A stretch of DNA of 64,000 bases, taken from NCBI RefSeq assembly GCF_015352445.1, contig NZ_JADKPO010000018.1, positions 25,203-89,202 of the forward strand, in the 5' to 3' direction. A model generated the notes under the pieces. That model did not search any database and was not told the DNA's origin. It worked only from the letters and a program-made list of their open reading frames with translations. The number at the start of each line of letters is the position of its first letter. The first letter of the stretch is position 1. Position numbers and translations under genes: made by a program. This DNA comes from Nocardioides agariphilus (lineage in GTDB: Bacteria; Actinomycetota; Actinomycetes; Propionibacteriales; Nocardioidaceae). Below are positions 34,744 to 43,344 of this stretch, in pieces.

Positions 34744-36126
34744 GTGAGCATCTCCGTCACCACCGACGAGACCATCGACGCAATCATCGACTCCGAGTCC
34801 GAGAAGTTCGTGCAGCGTCAGCCGCGCAGCACCGCGATGATCGCGGACGCAGCGAGGTCACTGGCCGGCGGCGCGACCTCCAACTGGCAGATCGCCCAGC
34901 CGCAGGCGGTGTGGATGAGCCATGGCCAGGGCTCCCACGTCTTCGACGTCGACGGCAACGAGTACGTCGACATGCATGGCGGTTATGGCGCCGCCATCGC
35001 CGGCCACGGCCACCCGGCCATCGTCGAGGCCGTCTCGCGCCAGGTCGCGCGCGGCACGCACTTCGCGCAGCCGACCGAGGATGCCATCTGGGTGGCCGAG
35101 GAGCTCAAGCGCAGGTTCGGGCTGCCGCTGTGGCGCTTCGCCAACTCCGGCACCGAGGCCACGATGGACGCCATCCATCTGATGCGCGCCCTCACCGAGC
35201 GCGACCTCGTCATCAAGGTCGAGGGCTGCTACCACGGCCATCACGACTCCGTGCAGGTCTCGGTGCTACCCGAGCCCGAGGACGTCGGCCCGGCGGACGC
35301 ACCCCACAACGTGCCCGGCAACTCCGGGATCCCCGGCGCGATCATGGATCTCATCGTCGTCGTGCCGTTCAACGACCTCGGCGCAGTGGAGAGGGCGCTG
35401 GCCACCCACCGCGGCCGCATCGCCGGGATGATCCTCGAGCCGATCATGATGAACGCCGGCATCATCCCGCCCGAGGACGGCTACCTCGCGGGACTCAAGG
35501 AGCTCTTGCACGCCGAGGGCGCCTACCTGACCTTCGACGAGGTCAAGACCGGCTTCACCACTGGCCCAGCCGGTGCCACCGGGAGGTACGGCGTCACGCC
35601 CGACATCGTCTGTCTCGCCAAGGCGCTGGGTGGGGGCATCTCCGTTGCCGCGATCGGGGGCATCGAAGAGGTGATGTCGGCCATCGCCGACGGGAGGTAC
35701 GAGCAGGTCGGCACGTTCAACGGCAACCCGCTCGCGATGGCAGCCACGCGCGCCAACCTGACGCATGTGATCAACAGCGCCGGTTACGCGCGGCTCGACG
35801 CGCTGGCCACCTTGGCCAAGAAGGGCTTCGAGCGGCACATCGCGGCCGCCGGTCTGCCGTGGCGAGTGGTCAGTGTCGGGGCCAAGGGCTGCGTGGCGTT
35901 CACGGGGTCACCGGTGCGCAACTACCGCGACTTCCTCGAGGTCGACGACCGCTGGGGCAACCTGCATTGGCTCTTGCAGCACAATGGGGGGGTGTTCCTC
36001 CCACCGTGGGGCAAGGTCGAGCAGTGGCTGCTGTCCGTGCAGCACACCGACGCCGACGTGGAGCTCCTCATCGCCAACTTCGGCAAGCTCACCGAGGTGG
36101 CGGGCCACCACGCTGGTGAGGCCTGA
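34744..36126 (+). CDS. Class III PLP aminotransferase (HemL-like group)
   Basis: 460-aa fold-type I aminotransferase. PLP-site motifs: ANSGTEATMDAIHLMRA (residues ~139-155), YHGHHDS, TFDEVKTGF (Asp that binds the pyridine N) and the Schiff-base Lys in CLAKALGGGISVAA (~residue 294). It resembles the glutamate-1-semialdehyde aminomutase group, but the importer and catabolic context makes an amine:2-oxoacid aminotransferase more likely than haem synthesis. GTG 34744 follows GAAAGAGGA. Its stop overlaps the ATPase start (TGATG). Confidence 0.9.
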   Translation: MSISVTTDETIDAIIDSESEKFVQRQPRSTAMIADAARSLAGGATSNWQIAQPQAVWMSHGQGSHVFDVDGNEYVDMHGGYGAAIAGHGHPAIVEAVSRQVARGTHFAQPTEDAIWVAEELKRRFGLPLWRFANSGTEATMDAIHLMRALTERDLVIKVEGCYHGHHDSVQVSVLPEPEDVGPADAPHNVPGNSGIPGAIMDLIVVVPFNDLGAVERALATHRGRIAGMILEPIMMNAGIIPPEDGYLAGLKELLHAEGAYLTFDEVKTGFTTGPAGATGRYGVTPDIVCLAKALGGGISVAAIGGIEEVMSAIADGRYEQVGTFNGNPLAMAATRANLTHVINSAGYARLDALATLAKKGFERHIAAAGLPWRVVSVGAKGCVAFTGSPVRNYRDFLEVDDRWGNLHWLLQHNGGVFLPPWGKVEQWLLSVQHTDADVELLIANFGKLTEVAGHHAGEA

Positions 36127-37286
36127 TGAGGGGCTCGGACATCGATGGGGCCATGGGTGGGCAACTGCGTCTGGCCACGCTGACCAAGAGGTTCGGCGAC
36201 GTGGTCGCCGTCGACGGGATCGACCTCGACCTACCCGCTGGTGAGTTCTGCTCGTTGCTCGGTGCGTCGGGATGCGGCAAGACCACGACACTGCGGATGA
36301 TCGCGGGGTTCGAACGACCGGACTCCGGCCAGATCCTGCTCGACGGCGAGGACATGGCCCAGCAGGCGCCGCACAACCGGCCGGTCAACACCGTCTTCCA
36401 GAGCTACGCGCTGTTCCCGCTGATGACGGTGCGCGACAACGTCGCCTTCGGCCTGCGCTACCAGAAGGTCGACAAGGGCGAGGTCGACCGACGAGTCGGC
36501 GAGGCCCTCGAGCTGGTGCGGATCACCGAGCTGGCCAAGCGACGACCCTCCCAGCTCTCCGGCGGCCAGCAACAGCGCGTCGCACTGGCGCGGGCCCTCG
36601 TGCTCAACCCCCGGGTCCTGCTGCTCGACGAGCCGCTCGGCGCCCTCGACGCCCAGCTGCGCAAGCACCTCCAGCTCCAGCTGCGCCAGTTGCAGAAGGA
36701 CCTCGGCATCACCTTCGTCTACGTCACCCACGACCAGGAGGAAGCGCTCACCATGAGCGACCGGATCGCGGTGATGGCCGGCGGCAAGGTCGAGCAGGTC
36801 GGGGCACCGGAGGAGATCTATGCGCAGCCCGCGACGGCGTACGTCGCCGGCTTCCTCGGCTCCGCCAACATCTTCGACGCCGAGGTCAGCGAGGTGTCCG
36901 GTGGGCTGGCCACCTGCTCATCGCTGGGCCGCACCTTGTCGGCCGAGGTCTCCGGCGACGCGCCGCGCGGCGACGCCGCGATCGTCGTACGTCCCGAGCG
37001 CATCGCCATCGGCGAGGAGAGCTCACCGAGCCCCGCCGGGCACAACCGTGTCGAGGGTCTGGTGCGCGACGTCGTCTACCTCGGAGCCTCCACCCAGGTG
37101 CGCGTCGAGGTCGGCGACGACGACGTGCTGCTCGTGCAGATCGCCAACCAGGCCGGCCCGCGCTCCTTCAAGGCCACCCCCGGCGAGCGCGTCGCCTGCT
37201 GGTTCTCCCCTGCCGCCGTACAGGTACTGCGGCGCTCCGAGGCGAAGCTCCCCGATCCTGTCGACGCCGAGCTGACCGCGGGCTGA
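36126..37286 (+). CDS. PotA-type ABC importer ATPase
   Basis: 386-aa ATPase with Walker [11 protein letters not shown] (~48-57), signature [15 protein letters not shown] (~142-156), Walker [13 protein letters not shown] and H-loop [14 protein letters not shown], then a C-terminal TOBE domain (~290-370). It likely powers the permeases encoded on the opposite strand at 31425-33265, which have no ATPase of their own. It is translationally coupled to the aminotransferase. ATG 36126 fits the overlap; the residues before [10 protein letters not shown] are non-conserved. Confidence 0.92.
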   Translation: MRGSDIDGAMGGQLRLATLTKRFGDVVAVDGIDLDLPAGEFCSLLGASGCGKTTTLRMIAGFERPDSGQILLDGEDMAQQAPHNRPVNTVFQSYALFPLMTVRDNVAFGLRYQKVDKGEVDRRVGEALELVRITELAKRRPSQLSGGQQQRVALARALVLNPRVLLLDEPLGALDAQLRKHLQLQLRQLQKDLGITFVYVTHDQEEALTMSDRIAVMAGGKVEQVGAPEEIYAQPATAYVAGFLGSANIFDAEVSEVSGGLATCSSLGRTLSAEVSGDAPRGDAAIVVRPERIAIGEESSPSPAGHNRVEGLVRDVVYLGASTQVRVEVGDDDVLLVQIANQAGPRSFKATPGERVACWFSPAAVQVLRRSEAKLPDPVDAELTAG

Positions 37287-37289
37287 CTC

Positions 37290-37350
37290 GCCGTCAGTGA
37301 CGCATTTGCTGTTTCACGAGCGTTGAGACAGCAGGTTCGTCACGGACGGC
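37290..37350. repeat. 61-base palindromic element, copy 1 (bidirectional terminator)
   Basis: Arms 37290-37316 and 37324-37350 start GCCGTCAGTGACG and pair over 27 bases with 22 Watson-Crick and 3 wobble pairs; the loop is 7 bases. It lies between convergent genes, 3 bases after the ATPase stop, and supplies the stop codon (37340-37342) and final Arg-Arg-Pro codons of the TetR gene. Copy 2 at 45960-46020 has the same 27/7/27 layout. Confidence 0.8.
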
Positions 37351-37993
37351 GGCGCTTGTTGGCGCGGCGCTTGGTGGGGGACAGGCCGAGGCGCTGCTCG
37401 GCGTACTCCATGCCGATGTCGTAGGCGACGTCGGAGGTGATCTCGGGGTCGTCGAGGGCGACCTGGGTGGAGAGGCCGTCGAGGACGACGGTGAAGCTGA
37501 GCGCGAACTGGCGGGCGTCCACGTCTCGCTTAACGGCACCGGAGCGTTGGCCCTCGGTCACGATGCGCTCGAGCAGGTCGCGCCAGCGGCTGTCGAGCTC
37601 GACTCGGGCCTCGCGTACTTCGGGGTGGCGCAGCGCGGTCGCCCACAGGTCGAGCCACAGGCCCCACGAACCGCTGACCTCGCCCGGCAGCGACGGCACG
37701 CACGACCACTCGACCAGCATCGAGAGACGGTTGCGGAAGTCCTGCTCGTCGCCCAGCAGCATGGCCGCGCTGTCGTAGTAGGCCTCCTCGGAGAACCGCA
37801 GCGCATCGACGAGGAGCCGGTCGCGGGTGCCGAAGTAGTAGATGACCAGACCACTGCTGGTGCCGGCCCGCTTGGCCACGTCGGCGATGCGGGTCTCGCC
37901 GAACCCGCGCTCGGCGATCAGCTCGGCTGCCGCCTGCAGCATCGCGCGGCGGCGGGCCTCGTTGCCCTCGGTCTGCGGGGCGGCTTCGGCCAT
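37340..37993 (-). CDS. TetR-family regulator of the amine-catabolic cluster
   Basis: 217-aa TetR protein. HTH region at residues ~14-58: RRRAMLQAAAELIAERGFGE, then RIADVAKRAGTSSGLVIYYF. The C-terminal ligand domain contains WSCVPSLPGEVSGSWGLWLD and ends in a basic tail. ATG 37993 has GAGGACC upstream; GTG 38023 is possible. It faces the FAD oxidoreductase across operator site 4 and is the natural candidate to bind all four operators and repress itself and the cluster. The inducer is unknown. Confidence 0.9.
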   Translation of the reverse strand: MAEAAPQTEGNEARRRAMLQAAAELIAERGFGETRIADVAKRAGTSSGLVIYYFGTRDRLLVDALRFSEEAYYDSAAMLLGDEQDFRNRLSMLVEWSCVPSLPGEVSGSWGLWLDLWATALRHPEVREARVELDSRWRDLLERIVTEGQRSGAVKRDVDARQFALSFTVVLDGLSTQVALDDPEITSDVAYDIGMEYAEQRLGLSPTKRRANKRRRP

Positions 37994-38045
37994 GGTCCTC
38001 GACTTTCTACGGCGTCGGGTCACAAGTCTGGGGTCAGCGCGCCCC

Positions 38046-38074
38046 TTGCGGAGCAGGTTATCACCTCGTTAGAT
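38046..38074 (+). promoter_or_regulatory. Promoter of the FAD oxidoreductase operon
   Basis: TTGCGG (38046-38051), 17-base spacer, TTAGAT (38069-38074). The -10 overlaps operator site 4 by three bases, exactly as at 34653-34681. Confidence 0.6.
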
Positions 38075-38091
38075 TGAACAGTCAGTCAAAC
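38072..38091. promoter_or_regulatory. TetR-type operator, site 4 (regulator/oxidoreductase)
   Basis: GATTGAACAGTCAGTCAAAC lies between the divergent TetR and FAD oxidoreductase genes, 31 bases before the latter's ATG. It has the same 20-base pattern as sites 1-3. Confidence 0.75.
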
Positions 38092-38121
38092 GACCGGCGA
38101 CCGATCTGAGAGGACCTCTCG

Positions 38122-39816
38122 ATGACCAGCTCCTACGACGCGATCGTGGTCGGCGGCGGCCACAACGGCCTGGTAGCCGCGGCCTACCTCGCCCGCGACG
38201 GCGCGCGCACCTTGGTCCTCGAGGGCCGCCACAAGCTGGGCGGCGCCGCCACGACCGAGCAGCCGTGGGCCGACGCACCGCACCTGTCGGTGACCCGGTT
38301 GTCCTACGTGATGAGCCTGATGCCGGCCACGGTCATCAACGAGCTCAAGCTCGCGCAGCACGGCTACAAGGTGCACCCGATGGGCCCGTACTTCCAGGCC
38401 TTCCCCGAGGGTGGCTCGCTGACGATCTACGAGGACGACGAGGCCCGCACCTACGACGAGATCGCCCGGTGGTCGAAGAAGGACGCCGAGGCCTGGCCGA
38501 AGTGGAACGCCTGGCTGGCCGGCATCGCCGACGTGATGGGTCCGCTGCTGACGCGCGTGCCGCCCAACATCGGCAGCCACTCACCCGCCGACCTGGCGGA
38601 CCTCGGCAAGCTGGTCTGGAAGAACCGCGGCGTCGACTCGCGGATGGTCGCCGACATCACCCGGCTGATGAGCATGAGCATCGCCGACATGCTCGATGAC
38701 TGGTTCGAGTCGCCGCAGATCAAGGGCGCCCTGGCCGTCAACGGCGTGATCGGCACCTGGGCCGGCCCCTACGCGCCCGGCACGGCCTACGTCATGGCCC
38801 ACCACTCCATCGGCGACGTCGGCGACGGTGCTGGCGGTGCTGGTGGGGGCGACCACAGCCATCAGCTCGGCTCGTGGGGCTACCCGGAGGGCGGCATGGG
38901 CGCGGTCTCCGCTGCCATCGCCAGCTCGGCTCGCGAGCTCGGCGTCGAGATCCGCACCAACGCGCGCGTCGAGTCGGTGACGACGAGCAACGGCCGGGTG
39001 ACCGGTGTGGTGCTCGAGAACGGCGACCAGCTCACCGCCCCCACCGTCGTCACGACGCTGCACCCCAAGACGGCGTTCCTGGACCACATCGCGCGCACCG
39101 AGCTGCCCGACGACTTCGTCGGCGACATCGAGCGCTGGAACACCCGCTCCGGGGTGGTCAAGATCAACCTCGCGCTGTCCGAGCTGCCGAGGTTCACTGA
39201 TACTCCCGCCACCGAGCGCGACGCTGGACATACGTCGGGCGGCGTCCCCGAGCACCTGACCGGTTCGGTCGAGATGTCGCCGACGATGGAGTTCATCGAG
39301 CGGGCCTTCCAGGACGCTCGCGAGGGGAAGGCCGCGTTGATGCCGTTCAGCGACGGAGTCATCCCGACCTCGCTCGACAAGACGATGAACCCGGACGGGA
39401 CCCACATCTTCAGCATGTTCACGCAGTACGTCCCGCACGAGTGGGCCGAGGCACCACACACCGAGGAGCTGGAGGCCTACACAGACCGGCTCATCGACCT
39501 CTACGACGCGGTCGCGCCAGGCTTCGCCGCATCGGTCACTCACCGTGACATCGTGGGACCCCACGAGATGCAAGAGGAGTACGGCCTGATCGGCGGCAAC
39601 ATCTTCCACGGCGAGCTGACGCCCGAGCAGCTGTTCCACATGCGGCCCGCGCCCGGCTACGCCGACTACCGCACGCCCATCGCCGGCCTCTACAACGGCA
39701 GCTCGGCCACGCACGGGGGCGGCGGAGTCTGCGGCATCCCTGGCTGGCAGGCGGCGAAGGCCGCGATCAAGGACCGCAGGTCGCTGCGCGGTCGACTGCG
39801 CAGGTCGCGAGCTTGA
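38122..39816 (+). CDS. FAD-dependent oxidoreductase (phytoene-desaturase/PYROXD2 type)
   Basis: 564-aa flavoprotein. N-terminal dinucleotide fold: DAIVVGGGHNGLVAAAYLAR (residues 6-25), then LEGRHKLGGAATTE. The C-terminal FAD motif is GLYNGSSATHGGGGVCGIPG (~527-546). A Gly-rich internal insert (GDGAGGAGGGD, ~236-246) is unusual. The family includes carotenoid desaturases and PYROXD2-like proteins; in this cluster it may oxidise an amine or acyl intermediate. It is the first gene of a three-gene operon under operator site 4. Confidence 0.88.
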   Translation: MTSSYDAIVVGGGHNGLVAAAYLARDGARTLVLEGRHKLGGAATTEQPWADAPHLSVTRLSYVMSLMPATVINELKLAQHGYKVHPMGPYFQAFPEGGSLTIYEDDEARTYDEIARWSKKDAEAWPKWNAWLAGIADVMGPLLTRVPPNIGSHSPADLADLGKLVWKNRGVDSRMVADITRLMSMSIADMLDDWFESPQIKGALAVNGVIGTWAGPYAPGTAYVMAHHSIGDVGDGAGGAGGGDHSHQLGSWGYPEGGMGAVSAAIASSARELGVEIRTNARVESVTTSNGRVTGVVLENGDQLTAPTVVTTLHPKTAFLDHIARTELPDDFVGDIERWNTRSGVVKINLALSELPRFTDTPATERDAGHTSGGVPEHLTGSVEMSPTMEFIERAFQDAREGKAALMPFSDGVIPTSLDKTMNPDGTHIFSMFTQYVPHEWAEAPHTEELEAYTDRLIDLYDAVAPGFAASVTHRDIVGPHEMQEEYGLIGGNIFHGELTPEQLFHMRPAPGYADYRTPIAGLYNGSSATHGGGGVCGIPGWQAAKAAIKDRRSLRGRLRRSRA

Positions 39817-41984
39817 ACCCAGCAGACAACGCACTCGCGCGCACCCTGGAGGCGCGCAGCGTCGCGCTCGTCGGTGCCAGCGCGCGGCCCGGCAGCCTCG
39901 GTCAGCGGATGGTCGACGAGGCATTGCGCTCACCGGGTTACGAGCGGATGTGGTTGGTCAACCCGTCGTACGACGAGGTGGCGGGGCAGCGCTGCGTGCC
40001 AAGCCTCGCCGACCTCGACGCCTCGCCCGACCTCGTCCTGCTCGGCGTCGGTGACACGCGGCTGGTCGACCAGCTGAAGGCGGCGGCCTCCGTCGGTGCG
40101 GGCGGCGCGGTGGTCTTCGGCAGCGCGCACGCGGCCGGCGTACGCGACCAGCTCCGCGACATCGCGACCGATGCCGACATGGCGCTGGTCGGCGCGGGCT
40201 GCATGGGCTTTTGGAACGTACGCCGCGGCATCCGGGCCATGGGCTACACCGAGCGCGACGACATGCGCACCGGTCCGGTCTCGCTGATCACCCACTCGGG
40301 TTCGGTCTTCTCCACGATGCTGCGCACCCGGCTGCACCTGGGCTACGACCTGGTGGTGTCGTCGGGGCAGGAGCTCGTCACGACCACGGCCGACTACGTC
40401 GACCACCTCGTCGAGCACAGCGACACCCAGGTCCTCGGGCTGGTGCTCGAGACGATCCGCGGGGGCGATCGTCTGCGCTGGTCGCTACGCCGGGCGCGCC
40501 AGGCGGGCCTCGAGGTGGTGCTCCTGCCCGTGGGCCACTCCCCTCTCGGATCGGCCATGGTGGCCGCCCATTCCGGCGCGGTGGCCGGCGGCTCCGGGGC
40601 ATGGGAGGCGCTCGCCGACGACGTCGCCGGCCACCTCGTCGGCGACCTCGCCGAGCTCGCCGACACCCTTGCGTTGCTGGCCTCACGGCGCCGACCCCGC
40701 CCCGGTGGCGCGCTGGCCACGGTGCACGACTCCGGTGCGGAGCGCAGCCTGGTCGCCGATCTCGCCCACCAGCTGGGCGTGCCGTTCGCGACACTCGGCG
40801 AGCAGACCATGAAGTCCCTCGCCGACCGGCTCGACGAGGGACTCGAGCCCGGGAACCCACTCGACGTCTGGGGCGGGGGCGCCGGCACCCGCGAGCTGTT
40901 CGGCGGCTGTCTGGTCGACCTCGCCGCCGACCCGGCCGTCGGTGTGACTGCCCTGGCGATCGACCTAGTGCGCGAGTACGACGGCGACATCGCCTACCCC
41001 GACGCCGCGCTCGACGCCTTCGGCGCCACCGACCAGCCCGTGGTCGTGCTGAGCGGACTGCCGGCCGCGATCGACGAGCAGGCCGCAGACCGGTTACGCG
41101 CGGCTGGAGTGCCCGTGTTGGAAGGCTTCCGCAACGGATTGCTCGCTCTGCAGCATCTGCAGGACTCGGTCGACCGTCCCGCACCTGACGCTCCTTCGCT
41201 GGTTGAGGAGGGCGCGCCACCGCCGACCCCCTCGCTGGTTGAGGAGGGCGCGCCACCGCCGACCCCCTCGCTGGTTGAGGAGGGCGCGCCACCGCCGACC
41301 CCCTCGCTGGTTGAGGAGGGCGCGCTAGCGCCCGTCTCGAAACCCAGTGAGCTGTCGGACCTCCTCACTGCCTATGGCATACCCACCCCACGCTCGGCGA
41401 GCGCCTCGACCCGGGCGGCGACGCAGGCCGCCGCGGCAGACCTCGGCTGGCCGGTCGTCCTCAAGACCGCGGCTGAGGGCATCAACCATCGCTCCGACGT
41501 CGGCGGCGTGGTCACCGACCTGACCGATCTCGCGGCTGTCGGTGCGGCCTACGACGACCTCGCCGAGCGACTCGGACCCGAGGTGACGGTGCACCAGCAG
41601 GTGCCCACCGGGGTCGAGCTCTCCGTCGGCATCGTGCGCGACGCCGCGCTCGGGCCCTTGGTGGTCGTGGCAGCCGGTGGAGTGCTCGTGGAGCTGATGG
41701 CCGACCGGGCCGTCGCCCTCCCTCCGCTGACCCGTGAGGGCGCTCGTCGGATGATCGACCGGCTCAAGGTGCGACCCCTGCTCGACGGCTTCCGCGGCGC
41801 GCCGCCGGCCGATGTCGACTCGTTCGTCGATGTCGTCGTCGCCGTCTCACGACTCGCCCACGAACGCGGCGACGAGCTCGCCGCTGTGGACCTGAACCCC
41901 GTGATCGTGACGGCGGAGGGGGCCGTCGCGGTCGACGTACTGATCGTCCCTCTTGCAGCGACCGGATCTGAGGAGACCGCATGA
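39813..41984 (+). CDS. Acetate-CoA-ligase-family (ADP-forming) acyl-CoA synthetase
   Basis: 723-aa fused enzyme: CoA-binding domain (~1-130, SVALVGASARPGSLGQRMVD), succinyl-CoA-ligase-like domain (~145-450, with the segment LITHSGSVFSTML) and ATP-grasp domain (~515-723, GWPVVLKTAAEGINHRSDVG). It forms acyl-CoA from an organic acid, CoA and ATP. The start is TTG 39813 in a TTGA overlap with the preceding gene. The linker between the second and third domains carries three 12-residue repeats and a partial fourth, encoded by a dispersed repeat. Confidence 0.88.
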   Translation: MNPADNALARTLEARSVALVGASARPGSLGQRMVDEALRSPGYERMWLVNPSYDEVAGQRCVPSLADLDASPDLVLLGVGDTRLVDQLKAAASVGAGGAVVFGSAHAAGVRDQLRDIATDADMALVGAGCMGFWNVRRGIRAMGYTERDDMRTGPVSLITHSGSVFSTMLRTRLHLGYDLVVSSGQELVTTTADYVDHLVEHSDTQVLGLVLETIRGGDRLRWSLRRARQAGLEVVLLPVGHSPLGSAMVAAHSGAVAGGSGAWEALADDVAGHLVGDLAELADTLALLASRRRPRPGGALATVHDSGAERSLVADLAHQLGVPFATLGEQTMKSLADRLDEGLEPGNPLDVWGGGAGTRELFGGCLVDLAADPAVGVTALAIDLVREYDGDIAYPDAALDAFGATDQPVVVLSGLPAAIDEQAADRLRAAGVPVLEGFRNGLLALQHLQDSVDRPAPDAPSLVEEGAPPPTPSLVEEGAPPPTPSLVEEGAPPPTPSLVEEGALAPVSKPSELSDLLTAYGIPTPRSASASTRAATQAAAADLGWPVVLKTAAEGINHRSDVGGVVTDLTDLAAVGAAYDDLAERLGPEVTVHQQVPTGVELSVGIVRDAALGPLVVVAAGGVLVELMADRAVALPPLTREGARRMIDRLKVRPLLDGFRGAPPADVDSFVDVVVAVSRLAHERGDELAAVDLNPVIVTAEGAVAVDVLIVPLAATGSEETA
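41196..41345. repeat. In-frame 36-bp tandem array of the GCGCTAGCGC-type repeat, copy 3
   Basis: Three 36-base units start at 41196, 41232 and 41268 (TCGCTGGTTGAGGAGGGCGC), and a fourth partial unit at 41304 ends GCGCTAGCGCCCGTCTCGAA. This is the inverted form of the repeat at 4018. It encodes SLVEEGAPPPTP three times and SLVEEGALAPVSKPS once. Confidence 0.85.
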
Positions 41985-43153
41985 CGCTGAGCGAGCAGGA
42001 CCTGGACATCCGGCGCCGCGCGCGGGAGTTCGTCGACGACCTGGTCCAGTACGAGGTCGAGACCGAACTGGCCGGCGGCGCGCAGCCCCCGGAGCTCTCC
42101 GACAAGCTCCACCACGCGGCACTCGCGAGCGGGCTCTACGCGACCAACATGCCGGAGTCCGTGGGCGGTCCCGGCTTCACGTCCTTGCAGCAGGTGCTGG
42201 TGCAGGAACAGGTCGGCCGGATCACCAACGGGCTCGCGTGGTGCCTCCACACGCCGCCGCAGTGGTGGGTCGAGGTGGCCACCGAGGAGCAGCGCGAACG
42301 CTGGCTGCTGCCGGCCGTGCGCGGCGAGCGACACGAGTGCTACGCGATCACCGAGGAGTACGCCGGCACGGACGTCAGCGACCTCGCCACGACCGCACGC
42401 CGTGACGGCGACGACTACGTCGTCAACGGCACCAAGTGGCACGTGACGTCCTACAACGTCGCCGACTACTGCTTCGTGCAGGCGGTGCTCACCGACGGAC
42501 CCAACGCCGGCGAGCACGTACTCCTGGTGGTCGACCTCCCGACCCCGGGCATCGAGGTCGTCCGCACTCCGGCCTACACCCACAACATCGCCGACCACCA
42601 CCCGATCGTGTCCTTCACCGACGTGCGCATCCCGGCCTCGCAGCTGATCGGGCGCGAGGGAGAGGGGATGACCTTCACCCAGGACTGGTTCCGGTTCGAG
42701 CGGGTGATGGTCGCCGCGCGCTGCGTCGGTGCGTCGTCCAGGTTGCTCGACGAGATGACGGCGTTCGCCGCAGAGCGGATGGTCGGGGGGCAGCGGTTGG
42801 GCGACTACCAGCTGGTGGCCGCGATGCTGGCCGACTCGGCCGCCGAGCTGTACGCCGCGCGGGCCGCGCTCTACGAGACCGCGCGGGCCATCGACGCGGG
42901 CGAGGACCGGAAGGTGCTGCACGCCCGCGCCTCGATGATCAAGCTGCTCTGCTCCGAGCTGGCCGGCCGGGTCGCCGACCGCGCGGTCCAGGTGTTCGGC
43001 GGCCGCGGGTACATGCGCGAGAACGTCGCCGAGCGGATGTTCCGCGAGCTCCGCGTCGAACGCATCTGGGAGGGCGCCTCCGAGATCCAGCGAGTCATCG
43101 TGGGACAGCAGCTGCTCAAGCGAGGCACGGCGGCCGTGCTCGGAGACGCCTAG
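41981..43153 (+). CDS. Acyl-CoA dehydrogenase
   Basis: 390-aa flavoenzyme. Signatures CYAITEEYAGTDVSDLATTA (residues ~115-134) and VQVFGGRGYMREN (~334-346) are standard; the catalytic base is the Glu of IWEGASEIQR (~365-374). It would introduce a 2,3-double bond into an acyl-CoA, consistent with the synthetase just upstream. ATG 41981 overlaps the synthetase stop. It is the last gene of the TetR-controlled run and is followed by a large hairpin. Confidence 0.93.
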   Translation: MTLSEQDLDIRRRAREFVDDLVQYEVETELAGGAQPPELSDKLHHAALASGLYATNMPESVGGPGFTSLQQVLVQEQVGRITNGLAWCLHTPPQWWVEVATEEQRERWLLPAVRGERHECYAITEEYAGTDVSDLATTARRDGDDYVVNGTKWHVTSYNVADYCFVQAVLTDGPNAGEHVLLVVDLPTPGIEVVRTPAYTHNIADHHPIVSFTDVRIPASQLIGREGEGMTFTQDWFRFERVMVAARCVGASSRLLDEMTAFAAERMVGGQRLGDYQLVAAMLADSAAELYAARAALYETARAIDAGEDRKVLHARASMIKLLCSELAGRVADRAVQVFGGRGYMRENVAERMFRELRVERIWEGASEIQRVIVGQQLLKRGTAAVLGDA

Positions 43154-43245
43154 CTCGTAGAGGAACAGGCATAACCCCCCGTTTGCCGTGAGTCTCCGCC
43201 GGGGCTTCGTCCCGAGCTGAGAGTTCTGCCTGCTCGGCTACGAGC
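43153..43245 (+). terminator. Large hairpin after acyl-CoA dehydrogenase
   Basis: The arms 43153-43171 (GCTCGTAG...CAGGCA) and 43227-43245 pair over 19 bases with three mismatches around a 55-base loop. It begins at the last base of the TAG stop. It probably ends the operon. Confidence 0.5.
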
Positions 43246-43344
43246 GGCCCACGCCTCATCACCCAGGGCCTTGGACAGCGCTGTTGCCGCAGGCTCAGCC
43301 CGTTCGACTGAGAAACGGCCGCCTCACGTGCGATCCTGCCGCGC

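Noticed and set aside
34744-36126. Aminotransferase as haem-pathway HemL
   Set aside because: Sequence is in the HemL-like group, but it is coupled to an ABC importer ATPase and a catabolic TetR operator, with no haem genes nearby.
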